Origin: Siphonodentalium dalli
Taxonomy: Eukaryota > Mollusca > Scaphopoda > Gadilida > Siphonodentaliidae
Length of the DNA: 64,000 nucleotides
Reading direction: 5' to 3'
NCBI GenBank assembly: GCA_032622095.1
Contig: CP136064.1
Span: forward strand, 114,750,004-114,814,003
Both the position numbers and the translations under genes were made by a program. Every line of letters starts with the position of its first letter. The first letter of the stretch is position 1. Of the stretch, positions 1 to 11,489 are shown in pieces. The notes under the pieces are model-generated. The model was not told the DNA's origin and ran no database searches. It saw nothing but the letters and a program-made list of their open reading frames with translations.

Positions 1-780
1 TTAATAATTTGTTTACGGTTTAATTAACATTCAAAGTTGGTCACTGACCGACATTCGCAACTACCAAGGCAGCGTCAAGCCATGCCATAAATATACACTA
101 TGTGGTGGTTATAATGCTGACTTTAAAACGGTTCAAAGGTCGGCCACGGTAGGATTAATCAATGTTAATAGTATCAACAACGTGGTAATATCGTTGGGCA
201 ATGTCGTTAAAGGGGGGGGAGTCAATTAGAGCTTAGCTGTATACATACATGCACATGTAGACCATTCCAATGTCCAGATGCTTCATGCTCTTATCAAAAC
301 ATGTCTGGCTACATGTGTGGTTATCATTCTGAGCGATTCGGCCATTTACGCTTTGCTAGGAAATAACCTCAGGCTCATCCATAACTGGAAACCATATTAG
401 CGAAATTCTACATTATATGGCTATGGTGATCAGGCAATGACATTGACTTGTTGACGCATAGATGCGAATGGAGAATAATTTATTAACTATGGCTTTACCA
501 AACTTTATCATATATTAAATTTGTTAGACTCACTTTGTGTTACATGTATCTTAGTATTTGTTCATTTACTGATACAGCCCATTGGAAGTGTACGATAAGC
601 AAAACACTGAACACCGTGGCAATTTTATTGGGAGAGTGATAATAATTCTGGTAACCTATTCAACATCTCCTTGTGGCGAGGACTAGTGAGCGCTATAACG
701 GTATTTTTCAAACAACAGTTTAATTAACCAAAGTTAATGGTCTCCCCATTTTTGAGTATTTTGCTTATCGCACACTATTT
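1..780. other. no gene seen; dispersed-repeat copy at the left edge
   Basis: No convincing reading frame. Positions 35-55 carry a 21-base word (AGTTGGTCACTGACCGACAT plus T) that recurs identically at 37298-37318. Both copies are followed about 60-90 bases on by a similar GTGGT...GCYGACTT...AAAA stretch, so both look like diverged copies of one unnamed interspersed repeat. There is an 8-base G run near 212. The rest shows no structure I can name. Confidence 0.4.
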
Positions 781-2010
781 ACAAAGGTTTGGGAGTTATC
801 GCAAAGATTTGCTCCCCTGGCTGTGAATAACCGATCGGTCTATTTTAGCACGACTGGGCAATTATAGATTGATAGGTTGTTCACTCAGACCTGTTTAAGA
901 TGTCTGATTTATAATGTTCACATAAGCCCATTATCGGCAAAAAGCCTTTGCGACAAATCTCAAACATCTTTGCGATAAATCGCAAAATATAATCGCCCAG
1001 TACGTAGTCTGAGAGTTATCGTAAAGATGTTTGAGATTTATCGTAAAGGTTTGTGTGTTATCGCAAAGGTGTTGGTGATTTATCGCTAAGGTTTGCTCCC
1101 TCATCACTCATGCATCTGGCTGTGAATGACTGATCGGTCTATTTTAGTCGACCGGGCATAGATTGATAGGTTGTTCACTCAGACCTGTTTAAGATGTCTG
1201 ATTTATAATATTCACAGAAGCCCATTAGTGCCAAAAAACCTTTGTGACAAATCTCAAAAATCTTTGCGATAAATCAAAACATTTATTCACACAGTACGTA
1301 GTCTGAGATTTATCGTAAAGATGTTTGAGATTTATCGTAATGGTTTGCGTGTTATCGCAAAGGTGTTTGTGATTTTTCGCAAAGTTTTGCTCCTCTCACC
1401 ATTCATGCATCTGGCTGTGAATGACTGATCGGTCTATTTTAGCCTGACCGTTCAATTATAAATTGATAGGTTGTTCACTGAGACCTGTTTAAGATGGCTG
1501 ATTTATAATGTTTACCCACAAATTAAGAACATTTAAGCACCAAAAAAGTTTGCCACAAATCTCAAACATGTTTGCAATAAATCGCAAAATATAATCATCG
1601 CAAAGTTGTTTTGTGATTTATCGTGAAGGTTTGCTCGCCTTATCCCACATGCTGGCTGTCAAAGAACGATCGGTCTATTTTAGCCCAACCATGCCATTAT
1701 AGATCGATTGGTGATTTACCCAGACCTGTTGAAGATGTCGGATTATATTTATATTTATAAGGTTCAAGTCCATTAATGCCAATGCATGAAAATATATCTG
1801 CGATAAATCACAAACCATTGCGATTAATCGCAAACCTTTTGTAATCAATCGAAAACCTTTACACTAAATCCATTATATTTATTGCAAAGTAGTTTGCGAT
1901 TTGCAAAGGTTTGCTATTTATCGCAAGGTAGTTTTTTATTTATCGGGCTATTCTAGATCGATTGGTGTTTCATCCAGACCTGTTTCAAGATGTTTGATTT
2001 ATGTTTACTT
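781..2010. repeat. degenerate ~240-300 bp tandem repeat with TTATCGCAAAGGT subrepeats
   Basis: Five diverged copies follow each other. Each has a core reading CGATCGGTCTATTTTAG, then TAGATTGATAGGTTGTTCAC, then CAGACCTGTTTAAGATG; cores sit near 829, 1131, 1426, 1668 and 1948. Spacing is about 300, 295, 242 and 280 bases. Between cores are short words built on TTTATCGCAAAGGT or its variants, some in inverted orientation (TTTGCGATAAATCGCAAA), so the unit also contains small palindromes. The fifth copy is partial. The reading frame at 1901-2197 overlaps the last copies and is probably not a gene. Confidence 0.8.
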
Positions 2011-2324
2011 TAATATTTTTGCACGCAAATTAAGAAATTATTTTTGGACATTCAGACCAATTTTACTCCACATGCAGGGAACACGGAATCCTGAAATCGA
2101 GATCTTAAACTTTGATTTAAGTACAAAATCACGATCAAGGTTCTATACTAATAAAAGTAATGCATGTATAATTCGGATTATTTCATTATCACTATGAAAT
2201 GGAGTGGTTTTGTACTTTATTCTATGTTTAAACGCCATAGCATCATTTGGAATCTAATATGCCACTTTGTTAAATTTGATGTCGGCCATGTTTCGTAATT
2301 TCGAGTGCTTGGTATCTGGGCAGG

Positions 2325-2745
2325 TTCTCCGCTTAGTACTTATATGTTTGGTTCTCTGAAGTACCACATTGCTAGGTACTATGCATAGTACCTAAATACT
2401 TCAAGAGTACCTGTCCTTATATTCGGTACTTCATATAATATAATGGGTGTCAAGAAAGCGTGTATTTCTTGGCACTTCATATCGTGTGCGTCATGGCTTC
2501 GGTGACATAAAGGCGGAGTGGGTATTATATGCACAATTCCCGGATATAACCTAAATATTTAGCAGGTAATCCATAGTACCAACAGTTTGGTACTCTAGAG
2601 TACCAAAAGGTTGGTACTCTAGAGTACCAAACATTTTGGTACTCTAGAGTACCTAAACTTTTGGTACTCCTGAGTACCAAAAAGTTGGTACTCCCCTGGG
2701 ACAAAGCTTAGTACCTACGTAGGTACTCTGAAGTACCTATTTATT
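2325..2745. repeat. cluster of GGTACT...AGTACC palindromes
   Basis: At least three perfect 16-base palindromes GGTACTCTAGAGTACC occur at 2589-2604, 2613-2628 and 2638-2653, about 24-25 bases apart. A one-mismatch relative follows at 2663-2678, a half-site at 2687, and a different palindrome, GTACCTACGTAGGTAC, at 2711-2726. A perfect 20-base palindrome AGGTACTATGCATAGTACCT is at 2374-2393, with further single AGTACC/GGTACT half-sites between 2330 and 2440. The spacing suggests a tandem array of self-complementary units. No gene is associated; a protein-binding or cruciform role would be speculation. Confidence 0.8.
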
Positions 2746-2829
2746 TAAGAGTGTAGGTGCAAAATATTTGTTACCGTGAAATTAAGTGAAATTTAAGGGA
2801 GGGTGTCTAAAATTGGGGACTAAAAAAAC

Positions 2830-4298
2830 CTGTTTTTCGGAGTTTTGTGGCGGTGGGTCCACAAAATTGGTGGATGCAAAAAATCAGCATACCGTCTCAG
2901 GCCTGAAAATATGGTGTCCGGCATTTGCAGAATGAGGTCCCCAGAGGGTGAATATAGTGACGCTACCACACAAAGAGTGCTAGAGTCACCAAATTCATCA
3001 TCGCAAAGTTTCAAAATACTGCAATCTACTCGACAAGGCGACGTTATGTCGCCTCTCTGCTATCTCGTCTTCATAGACGACCAACTTAACGATCTAGCAA
3101 CTTCTCCATACGGACTAAGAATCAGTAATATCCCATTTCGAATTCTCCTCCACGAAGAGCAAAATCGTTGTATTCAACGTGAAGAAAAACTCATTTTACC
3201 GATCGGGAAGGATATGGAGGTTGGGCAATCAAACTATTCAGGAGGTTACAGAATGTGCCCATCTTGGTTTAATTCAGGACAAGTTTGCGAGGCAGGTCAA
3301 TTCCGCCACGACAAAAATGAGGAATAACTTGTTCAATATCATGGGTAACAAACTTATGAAATCCACTACACCCATCACCATGACAAATGTCCTCAAAACT
3401 GTTGTTCCACCGAGAGCTCTTTACGGTGTCGAGGTTGTTCCTTTTGATCAAAGTTCCGCTATCACCATTATGAACAAAGCCGCCAGAACATGCCTCAAAT
3501 ACGCACAATCCCTCCTTCTTGGATTTCTACCAATTGAATATCAACAGCATATAAAACAAACTTTGCTTCCTGTGACGTCTTATCCATCTACCGTTCGACC
3601 ATCAATTACTATTACAACTGTTTCTCCTGAAAGCACACGACTATACAATCTCTCCAGTGGTTTTGTCCAGGAAATGTTCTCCATATTAGCCAAATACGAT
3701 ATTTTGGACTATTTGAACGACTACCTGGATCATGGGGTCTTCCCAAAACTGTCAACGTGGATAACTCTTGTAAAGGCAGCTGTCAGGGGAACGTTCATTT
3801 CCTCGTGGCAGACCAAAGTGTCGTCCGATCCATCCTTGCGAATTATGTGGAAAGTTCACCCTAATCCCCTATCAAACTGGACAGTCTTGAAACTTCTCCA
3901 TGGAAACGCTTACATGTCGAAATATCTCGAAAACTTAGTACTGCTTCTCAACAGGACAACTTATGCCAACAATTTAGTGTGTAATCTCTGCAACGAAGTT
4001 TACTCGAACGAAATTGACCACGCCCTGTTCTTATGCTCTTCTTCAGTCGTTCTCATCATCAGAAACTCTTTTTGGGAAGGGATTATCTCTCGTTTCGGCA
4101 TATCCCGAATATTTTTACCTTACGTCGTTAGCCAAAGATGACTTGGTAGCAACCCTCCTCGGAAGTTCTCTGGAAACCCTAACAGAACACATATCCCACT
4201 GCCTCAAGGTACTAGTACTATATTCTGCGAAGTTCCTGTACGTTCTCAGCACAATGATCAGGAATGGCGTACATCAACCCGTGTCACGTCCATTGTAA
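2830..4298 (+). pseudogene. broken LINE (non-LTR retrotransposon) ORF2, RT C-terminal half
   Basis: Three pieces in different frames read as the end of a LINE polyprotein. The first (about 2830-3135) carries the RT signature STRQGDVMSPL followed by YLVFIDDQLNDL. After a frame change near 3135-3160, SKSKIVVFNVKK and WRLGNQTIQEVTECAHLG match the strand-region and LG box after the palm. Between them the YADD catalytic box should occur and is missing, so there is a deletion and the enzyme would be inactive. The next piece runs to about 4141 and contains a Cys-His cluster, C-x2-C-x8-H-x4-C (CNLCNEVYSNEIDHALFLC), usual near LINE C-termini. A further frameshift near 4110 leads to about 190 bases more, ending at 4298. 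Clade not determined. Truncated at the 5' end. Confidence 0.85.
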
Positions 4299-5340
4299 TT
4301 ATCTTCTCAACACTCACGCATGTTGTAACGACTAACTTTCATATCTATTGGACAAATCGGATTATCCTGCAACAAAAGCTGTAGTGAACATTCAAGTGCA
4401 TATATGCTTCACTCTCGTGGTTTCCAACACCTCTCCATACTTGTACATAACGGCCCACAACACTGACCAGGGGAACCCACTTTAATCCAACTGTAATTAT
4501 ATGTCATGTATATCGATCTCTCCTATAATTGGAGGTAATAAAGACATATCTGTACTAGTCCCCCTGAATTATCGTAAAAATCTGATTACTTTTTAATCGC
4601 ACATACAGATGCATTACTCTAGAAATGAGTAGAAAGCTGCAATGTGCAAATTAAAGATATAATGCACCTAGAAGAATGTCAACAGCTGATACTCTCTCCT
4701 TTGTTGAACACGAACTGGCAGGACTATATATTATGACGAAAATAGTTCCGGATTCCTCTTCTATGATATTGCTAATATTTGTCCCCACCTGGAAAAATGA
4801 AGAGAGTGGGAAATAATAAATATCGTTTTAAATTTCGAGAAGTGTGAGCAATAGGACACAATCAGATTAAAAACAATACAATAGGTCATTAATTAACTTC
4901 AAATGACACGTCGTCAAATTCATTCTTTTCATTAATAATTTGCATTTATTTAAGGTTTAATCATTGAAATTTATATTAATTATATAAACTAAATTAGTAC
5001 TATTATACTACCACCGGTTATGCGAATATCGTGAGATTTCTGACCAAAACAGCCCTGCCTGTATTTAGAGAGAATGTTATAATGTGCAAACATCGCTTTC
5101 TCGACATTTGAGTATGTCTTTGTCATGTTTTTCCGACAGTGTGAAAAGATCAGTATTTTGTATTTTCGACTTGCATATCGTGTTTGCCAATGAAAACAAG
5201 GGGCACGCATTGGAGATGTTATAGTCGAGTTGTTGCACACAACCATGTGTGCTTGAGAAGAATTTGAAGAAACTATGACTGAAATTATTTAGGTAACATT
5301 TAAGGCAAATATTGCAAAATGATTCCCCTAGAAAAATAAC
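4299..5340. other. probable LINE 3' untranslated tail, then no gene
   Basis: About 250 bases after the LINE reading frame probably belong to its 3' untranslated region, ending near an AATAAAGACAT stretch at about 4536; the exact end is not clear. From about 4560 to 5340 the DNA is AT-rich with no supported gene. The minus-strand frame at 4989-5246 (85 codons) has no recognisable motif. Confidence 0.35.
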
Positions 5341-5394
5341 TAGTTGTGTCTTCTATATTTCAGAAACATACATGAAATACCGAAGACACAACTA
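5341..5394. other. 54-nt near-perfect hairpin
   Basis: Perfect 13-base arms TAGTTGTGTCTTC and GAAGACACAACTA enclose a second perfect 7-base stem TATTTCA/TGAAATA, separated by a 2x2 internal loop, with a 10-base terminal loop. The total is 20 base pairs in 54 nt. This is the size of a small hairpin RNA precursor or of a minute foldback element. I do not recognise it as a known microRNA, and no promoter or conservation can be judged from one sequence. Confidence 0.6.
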
Positions 5395-7089
5395 AACACC
5401 AGAAACATCATAGAACAGATGACCGAAATGAAAAATGAAACACTGTGAAAAGGCGTAACTAGCCGATTGATTGAGCAGGGTCAACTCAATCACCTGTCTT
5501 GAAGAGACGTATGACCAAAGAGGACCATGAGCTAAGCCGCATCAGGAGGTCGATGCCTCACGTGATACGGCCACCATAATACCCATAGGGCCCAGGACTC
5601 CACACATCACGGGATGCACCCCACGGCAAACAAAGTGCCATATTAGGGGATTCTTACCCATCGCAGTGGGGCGGTAGGCATATTCTACCACGGGCCCACA
5701 CGGGAGATGTAAACAATCTTTTCTAGAAAATATGCCAAATGATTAATTGTCTTAGAAGCTTTAAATACAAACTGTCTGGTTACATGCACTGAATATCTTG
5801 TATAGGTCCTTATTCTGCCAATGTTTGACATTGGTGATGTGATTTGGGATAACTGTTCTCAAGGCGTAATTGCCATTCTTGAACCATTACAGCTGAATCC
5901 ACTGAGAACCATCAGTGTCATCATAAGAGGGACATGTCATACTCTCATATATACGGAAACTGGTAGGCGATAAAAGATAGGCGTAATAGAAGAGAAGAAA
6001 AACTATTGTGTTTTACAAGGCTGTTTATCGTAAAAGCCCTACATAATATCAATTCAAATCCCAAGGCTAGTAACAGAAATTAGTAGATATCCCATGCGCA
6101 GTGGTGATAATATAATCTAGATATGAGCATGTAACTAATCCCCTTGAATTCCTACTTAAAATCAGTCTTCCCATCTTGTATATAATTATGCAATAGGTTT
6201 AGATCCATCTTGCCTTTCGATATCCAAATTGAAAAATGAACTCAGCAAGATGGACAATAGAACTCCTATATACTTTACCGTAGGCGACAGTTCAAACCAA
6301 ATTACCAATCGAAAACTAGAAACGCTTGTATAGATTAAATGCTCAAATACTTTCGATGTTTCTTAGCGATGATCCTAGTTGTAGTTGTAGAAATATGTGT
6401 GAAGATTCTGATCATTACTTTATTTTACTGTCCTTTATATTGCCAACAAAGAGAAGCTCTATTTAAAAGTTTGCATGAATTATTGTTAATGAACATAACC
6501 ATCACAATTCTTCTATTGGGTGATCCTACATTGGGCCGTAAGATGAATTCTGACATTTGTATCATAGTCCACGAATATTTCAAATCCACCAATATATTTA
6601 ATATGCTACTATGAGTTCATCCTAGATACCTATCATATCATTTAATGATACATCTTTTTCTCCGAGTCCACCTTTACTGCTCAAATCTCCCCACACCATC
6701 TGAAACGTCGCTTATTCAGATGACCCAGACAGGCAGGCCTCTGTTTCCCCTCAGTGTCGGTGGTGTCGGTGTTTCCACTTTTGCACTTTTGTGTTGGTCA
6801 CGTTATGTACTGGTTTGTTATTTTCTGTTGGTGGGTCCGGGCTTATACAGGCTTGTCTGTTGTCTGGTCCTGGTGCTATGTCAATCTACATCTTGCACAA
6901 TAAAATATTTAAAAATAATGGTTAATGTGAGACAAATCTCAATTGTATTATAACAATTTTAAACTGATTCACAAAGATCGCACTGCTGGTGAAGTAAACT
7001 GTTGTACATTTATATTCAAAATCAGTTTTTCGTTCAAATATAGCACATGACAGATCTTTAGAACAAATTACATGCAGAATTGCCATTTA
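5395..7089. other. no gene supported; one GC-rich segment
   Basis: Most of this stretch is AT-rich with no motif. About 5450-5715 is clearly more GC-rich than its surroundings, rich in short words such as GGGCCC (twice) and CACGGG, and stands out as a possible remnant of an exon or a retroposed sequence, but no reading frame or RNA family is recognised. Frames at 6339-6614 and 6645-6953 are hydrophobic by composition and show no domain; they are not annotated as genes. Confidence 0.35.
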
Positions 7090-7246
7090 AATTTACAAAC
7101 TTGACAATAACATACTATTTACACGATATTTATGATTGGTATGAGAATAAAATGTGTCTATATTTTAATATTCTTTCCGTTTACGGCAGTTGTAACTGGA
7201 GTGACTATTTTAACAGCATACTCACCGCAAAGGCCATTCGTGCACT
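7090..7246 (-). mobile_element. truncated end of the TTAA-flanked family (copy D)
   Basis: Read on the minus strand, this begins after TTAA (7247-7250) and continues with a GCACGAATGGCC-type terminus, a GTGAGTATGCTGTTAAAATA block, then GCCGTAAACGGAAAG, AATATAGACAC and AGTATGTTATTGTCAA. The same order is found in the longer copies at 14726-15204, 26229-26763 and 52166-52685 (minus). Similarity fades near 7090, so the other terminus is missing. It is diverged and probably an old copy. Confidence 0.6.
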
Positions 7247-7250
7247 TTAA

Positions 7251-8728
7251 AATAATTTGACCACACATTGCTTATATCGACTTTTCACAGGAACAGCAGC
7301 TCAGTATTTTGAAGAAACGGAACACCACTGCACTGATGATTGCTGAATATAACATGCATTCATCTGGTACGGGTATAAGGAAAGTCACTCTAAATTGTTG
7401 TCAAATTTATCTTTCAACCAATACCGTCCTATAATAATTCTGATATATTTTGAAAGATCTACATGAAATAATGATTTACGGAGAATATTCAATATAAACA
7501 TGTGAAAATATTCAAACAAACAAAATGTCAATATTCAAAACAATTTCAAGTTCCCTCTCTTACATCAATGAGAACTTGAATCAATGAATGTACACATTGA
7601 CCTGACATTATATGACGTTACGATTGTGCATGTTGTCTTATGTTGTCTTATGTTTTAAAATAGAAATAATGTAAACTTATGTATAAGCTGTTGCAGTGTT
7701 TAGTGTTTATTAAAAACCACGTACAAACGTTTAAAAAAAAAACTTTTAAATAATGAGTGAATTGACATTGAATGGTTGATAATTACATCAATATGGTAAG
7801 TTAATTGGAGTGTGTATGTGTATATATATGAGTGAACGGAGAAGTGATAATGGTAACTGAAATAAATGAGTCACAAATGACGAAGAACGAGCACTGGTCG
7901 ACCAAGTTGAGATACTAAAATAGGCCCAGCTATGCCTGGGTAGGCGACTGAAATTGTGCGATTCAAGTTGGAAAAAACAATATAAACTACATACCAATTC
8001 GACTTACCTTTAAGTATCAAACTAAGGTGGAAATATCTCCAACTTTTGGTAATATCACGCATATTTCGAAGCCAAACTGGAACAAACATGGCATTCGCGA
8101 AACCCGATATCTTGACGTAAAACATGGGGACTGTTTTAATTGGTTGAAGCCACCAGCCATATTTGTCACAACAAAAACAGCATTTATTTCCGAATAAACG
8201 GGCTGGTGTTTATCTGTAAACGATGACGTGTGCTGTGGGTTAACTTTTAAACCCAATTTTGTTTATATCATGCCACCATATACATAACAATAAAATCATC
8301 GAAAACCATTTGATATGTGGAGGGAACATTTATATTTATTGTTACTGGTAATTGCACGGAAAGACAAACAATTGCGCTAAAGATCAAGTATGTTGTGTTC
8401 AATTGTTTCAACGCAATACAAATGCCCTTCAGTGCACCTAACTTGGGCTACAATAAAATTCAATTTGCGCTTGATCAAATGCGCTTCCACGCAATTCATT
8501 TGCGCTTCACACGAACCCTATTTCACGATATACCGGTAACCAAAAACACTATGTTTATCTTTCACTCGTCGCGTGTTTATCATTTATAATATAATTTCTT
8601 AGAGTGTTTCATTGTGCTATTATTTCTCAGTATGTATTATGATTAGCATGACCTGCGTACTCTCATAAAGTCATGCAATGTGTGATCACAAATTGTCATG
8701 CATGCACAAAACATCAACCGGGCGTTGA
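7251..8728. other. no gene or named repeat seen
   Basis: AT-rich DNA with short open frames on both strands but no recognisable domain. The overlapping minus-strand frames at 7788-8256 appear to be chance frames. Nothing else stands out. Confidence 0.35.
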
Positions 8729-9879
8729 TGGCTGAACCAAAACAAGAAGCGACGCGACGTTCTCAACTACCTCAAATCGTTAGATGCTTCAATTTATTAT
8801 ATTCAAGGTACTCACTTTACTACAGATCTCGAAAATATTGTCCGATCGGAATGGGGGTTCGAATGTCGCTTCGCCAGTTATAATTCACAATCAAGTGGTG
8901 TGGCGGTTTTGTTCCGAAATAATTTCCAGTTCAATATAAATGAGACGTTGTCGGATAAATATGGCGATGTTTTAATACTTGACATTACAATTGATGATAT
9001 TCGGTTCACATCGGTTGTTATATATGGGCACAACAAAGATGAACCAAAATTTTACGATATAAACGACGAAATATTCGAGATTGGCAATACTCAAATTTTG
9101 ATCTGTGGTGACTGGAATTTAATCCAGGACAACTCGATCGACAAAAAAGAAAAAATACGATAGCGTCAATATTCCTAAAGCAAAAAACTAAATTGAAAAT
9201 TTAAAGAGTAGTCACGATTTAGTAGATCCATCGCGATTGACCCACCCCTCCACCAGATGGTACACGTGGCGAAGAACCTCTCCTCTTAAGATGGCTCGAC
9301 TTGACTACTAAATTATATCGTCCGATCATATGAGTCGTCTGTCAGATAATCCTGATACTCTTCCGGGTTATTGTACCATCATCAGGATGAATCTCCAATT
9401 TAATAAACATGGTCGTGGGTTGTGGAAATTTAATAATTCGCTTCTTTTAAAATGAACATCAGGAATTAGTCAGACAAACAATTAAAGAAAACGTGGAGCG
9501 GTACAGTAAGAATAACACGGAATTATCAACTATGTCACCATCTTTGTTTCTCGACCCGTCGTTATTAGATATCAGAGGCAAAATCATTCAGTTTTCCACC
9601 CGAGTTAAGAAGTACCAAATAAGTAATGAAAAACGCCTGATTCTAACTAAAACAGAAACGAAAAAACAAACAAACTGCGATTCAAAGAGCACCGATCCGA
9701 CCACTTTGGTATAGGGAAAATCAGAGATATCGACACAGAACTTGAACAAATTTGGACAGATAAAACGAACGTCCTCTTAGTCCGAACAAGAATTAAATAT
9801 ATGGAGGACGTAGAAAAAACTACCAAATATTTCTTTAACATGGAGAAACGAAATTTCATTTAGAAAACAATTAACGTAA
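8729..9879 (+). pseudogene. L1-like LINE, endonuclease half (interrupted)
   Basis: From about 8741 one frame reads KKRRDVLNYLKSLDAS, then YYIQGTHF, SEWGFECRFASYNSQSSGVA, LFRNNFQFNI and GDWNLIQDN (to 9163). This is the apurinic/apyrimidinic-type endonuclease of L1-like LINEs. The usual QETH motif reads QGTH, losing the catalytic glutamate. After frame changes, fragments at 9215-9310 (LVDPSRLTHPSTRWYTWRR, MARLDY) give the C-terminal endonuclease segment, and 9360-9870 gives the linker toward the RT, ending YFFNMEKRNF. Several frameshifts and stops make it non-functional. It is cut at 9880 by the element at 9882-11487 and resumes at 11490. Confidence 0.85.
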
Positions 9880-10054
9880 TACCTTACTCGTATTTATATT
9901 CGCGCAGTACTTTATTTCGCTCAGTTATGAATTCGCGCACTTTAAATTCGCGCACCTAGCTGCGCGAATTCAAAACTCAGGCTGACAAAAATATTTTCGT
10001 AAAATTCTTGGATTAGACACCTAATACGCACACGCTTGACTACCAAAAGATAAC

Positions 10055-10631
10055 TAATTGGGGTTCACGATTAGATGCTATTGGCATATAATCGCGACCA
10101 CAGGAGGCACGCGTGGTTTCGATTGTGTATCATATTTAATCTGAAGGGAAATAACTTTATAAAGAATGTACCTTTACTAAATAACGGCGATCTGTATGAG
10201 AAATTGCAACACCACAATAGATAAACTCTGGTGAAATATAAGTCAAATTCTTCTATTGGGCGGGTGGGCTTGTGGCTTTTGGTTACGCTCTTTAAAACAC
10301 TTAAAACACGCTCTTTAAAACACTTCTTCAAATATTTCCGTTATTTCGTCAAAAACACATCTTCCAATATCTCCGTTATTTAGTTAATAAAAATAATTTA
10401 CTATATCTATATTTCGCTCTATTTCGCTGCATATTGTTTTCCGCTATTTCGCTGTATTTTCCTATTTCGCTTTTTCGTTGTATTTCATATTTCGATAATT
10501 CGCTATATTTGACATATTATGGGATATGGGATTATATATGATACCCTACATTCTGATATTCAATCGAACATCACGTGCCACCTGTGGTCACGATCAGATG
10601 CCACTAGCCATCTAATCGTGAACCCCGATTA
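10055..10631. repeat. inner inverted repeat within the TA-flanked element
   Basis: The left arm starts TAATTGGGGTTCACGATTAG and continues through GCGACCACAGGAGGCACG. The right arm, read in reverse complement, gives TAATCGGGGTTCACGATTAG and GTGACCACAGGTGGCACG. The arms are about 70-80 bases with scattered mismatches, spaced to give a 577-base unit. This could be an independent element nested in the outer one or long subterminal arms of it. The middle (about 10390-10505) is a run of TATTTCGCT-like words. Confidence 0.7.
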
Positions 10632-10778
10632 CATATTGTTTGCTATAAAATCCTTGGTGTATTGGCTTGATTTGATGACAGTTTCAGATCTTAATCGTTA
10701 ATGAAGATACGTGTGCATATTAAACTAAACATAGTGTATAATTTAACATTACTGTATCATCTGTTTTTTGTGAAGACG

Positions 10779-11050
10779 TTATAAGTAAGTAAGTAAGTGA
10801 TGCTTTATTCCCAGCCAATTGGTAATTTGGTACATGAGAAAACATATAATACACTATGTACAAATGAGAACGCCCCGGTCAAATATTTGAAAATACACAT
10901 GCAAACAGTAAATACTGAAAAACAATCATCACACCCAATATATAACAATATATACGCTCCCAATAAGTATTCTGATATTGAAATAGTTATATACATAATC
11001 GACAGGAACTCGAAAGAAGTAAAACCATAACCGCGTATATAAAACTTATA
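10779..11050 (-). repeat. probable LINE 3' tail with (ACTT)n end
   Basis: On the minus strand the sequence ends ...GGGAATAAAGCATCACTTAC followed by ACTTACTTAC. A polyadenylation-like AATAAA just before a short tetranucleotide array is typical of the 3' end of CR1/RTE-type LINEs. No coding sequence is recognisable upstream, so only the tail remains. The frame at 10797-11053 on either strand is not regarded as a gene. Confidence 0.4.
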
Positions 11051-11489
11051 CATAATAAAAAATCAAAACTTGACTGTGGGTTGTGTTGACATAACTAACT
11101 CAATCTGTTTGGTCACGGTGTCACTCTATCGCTGTAAACAGGGGGGGGGGGTGCTTTCGTGCATCTCACGTCTCCAATATGTGCTTTTCTTTCAAGTATT
11201 CCATCATCAATGATTTGTTGCCATATAATTATGTCTTACATATCAGTAATGGTTTTGATGTTGGTTGTCCGCATGTAAATTATAGTCCTGCAACAGACTG
11301 CAAGCAAGCCTAATATTCGGTCCAACCTTCCGTAATGTATATATGTAACTCCTCAACATATAGCATTCGTGTTTCCCTGTGGTTTGGTATAAACTCAGTA
11401 GTCGTACTATTTTTCGCTCAGTTTTTAATTTCGCGCACCGACGGATGCGCGAAAACTAGTACTGCGCGAATTTAAATACGAGTAAGGTA

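Larger units (their letters stand above)
9882..11487. mobile_element. 1.6-kb non-autonomous DNA transposon, TA target site, inverted ends
   Basis: The left end CCTTACTCGTATTTATATTC, then GCGCAGTACT, is matched in inverted orientation at the right end (ACTGCGCGAATTTAAATACG then AGTAAGG). TA dinucleotides at 9880-9881 and 11488-11489 flank it, giving a TA target duplication as in Tc1/mariner-type elements. Both ends also carry extra TTCGCGC/GCGCGAA words just inside. It sits inside an L1-like LINE whose coding sequence continues on both sides, which supports the boundaries. No transposase frame was found, so it would depend on an enzyme made elsewhere. It contains other repeats (10055-10631 and a LINE tail near 10780). 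Confidence 0.85.

Noticed and set aside
5450-5715. GC-rich block considered as a structured RNA or SINE
   Set aside because: No tRNA-like A/B boxes, no recognisable ribozyme core and no second copy in the window.
6339-6953. Two hydrophobic plus-strand frames
   Set aside because: Hydrophobicity follows from T-rich sequence; no conserved motif and no gene context.
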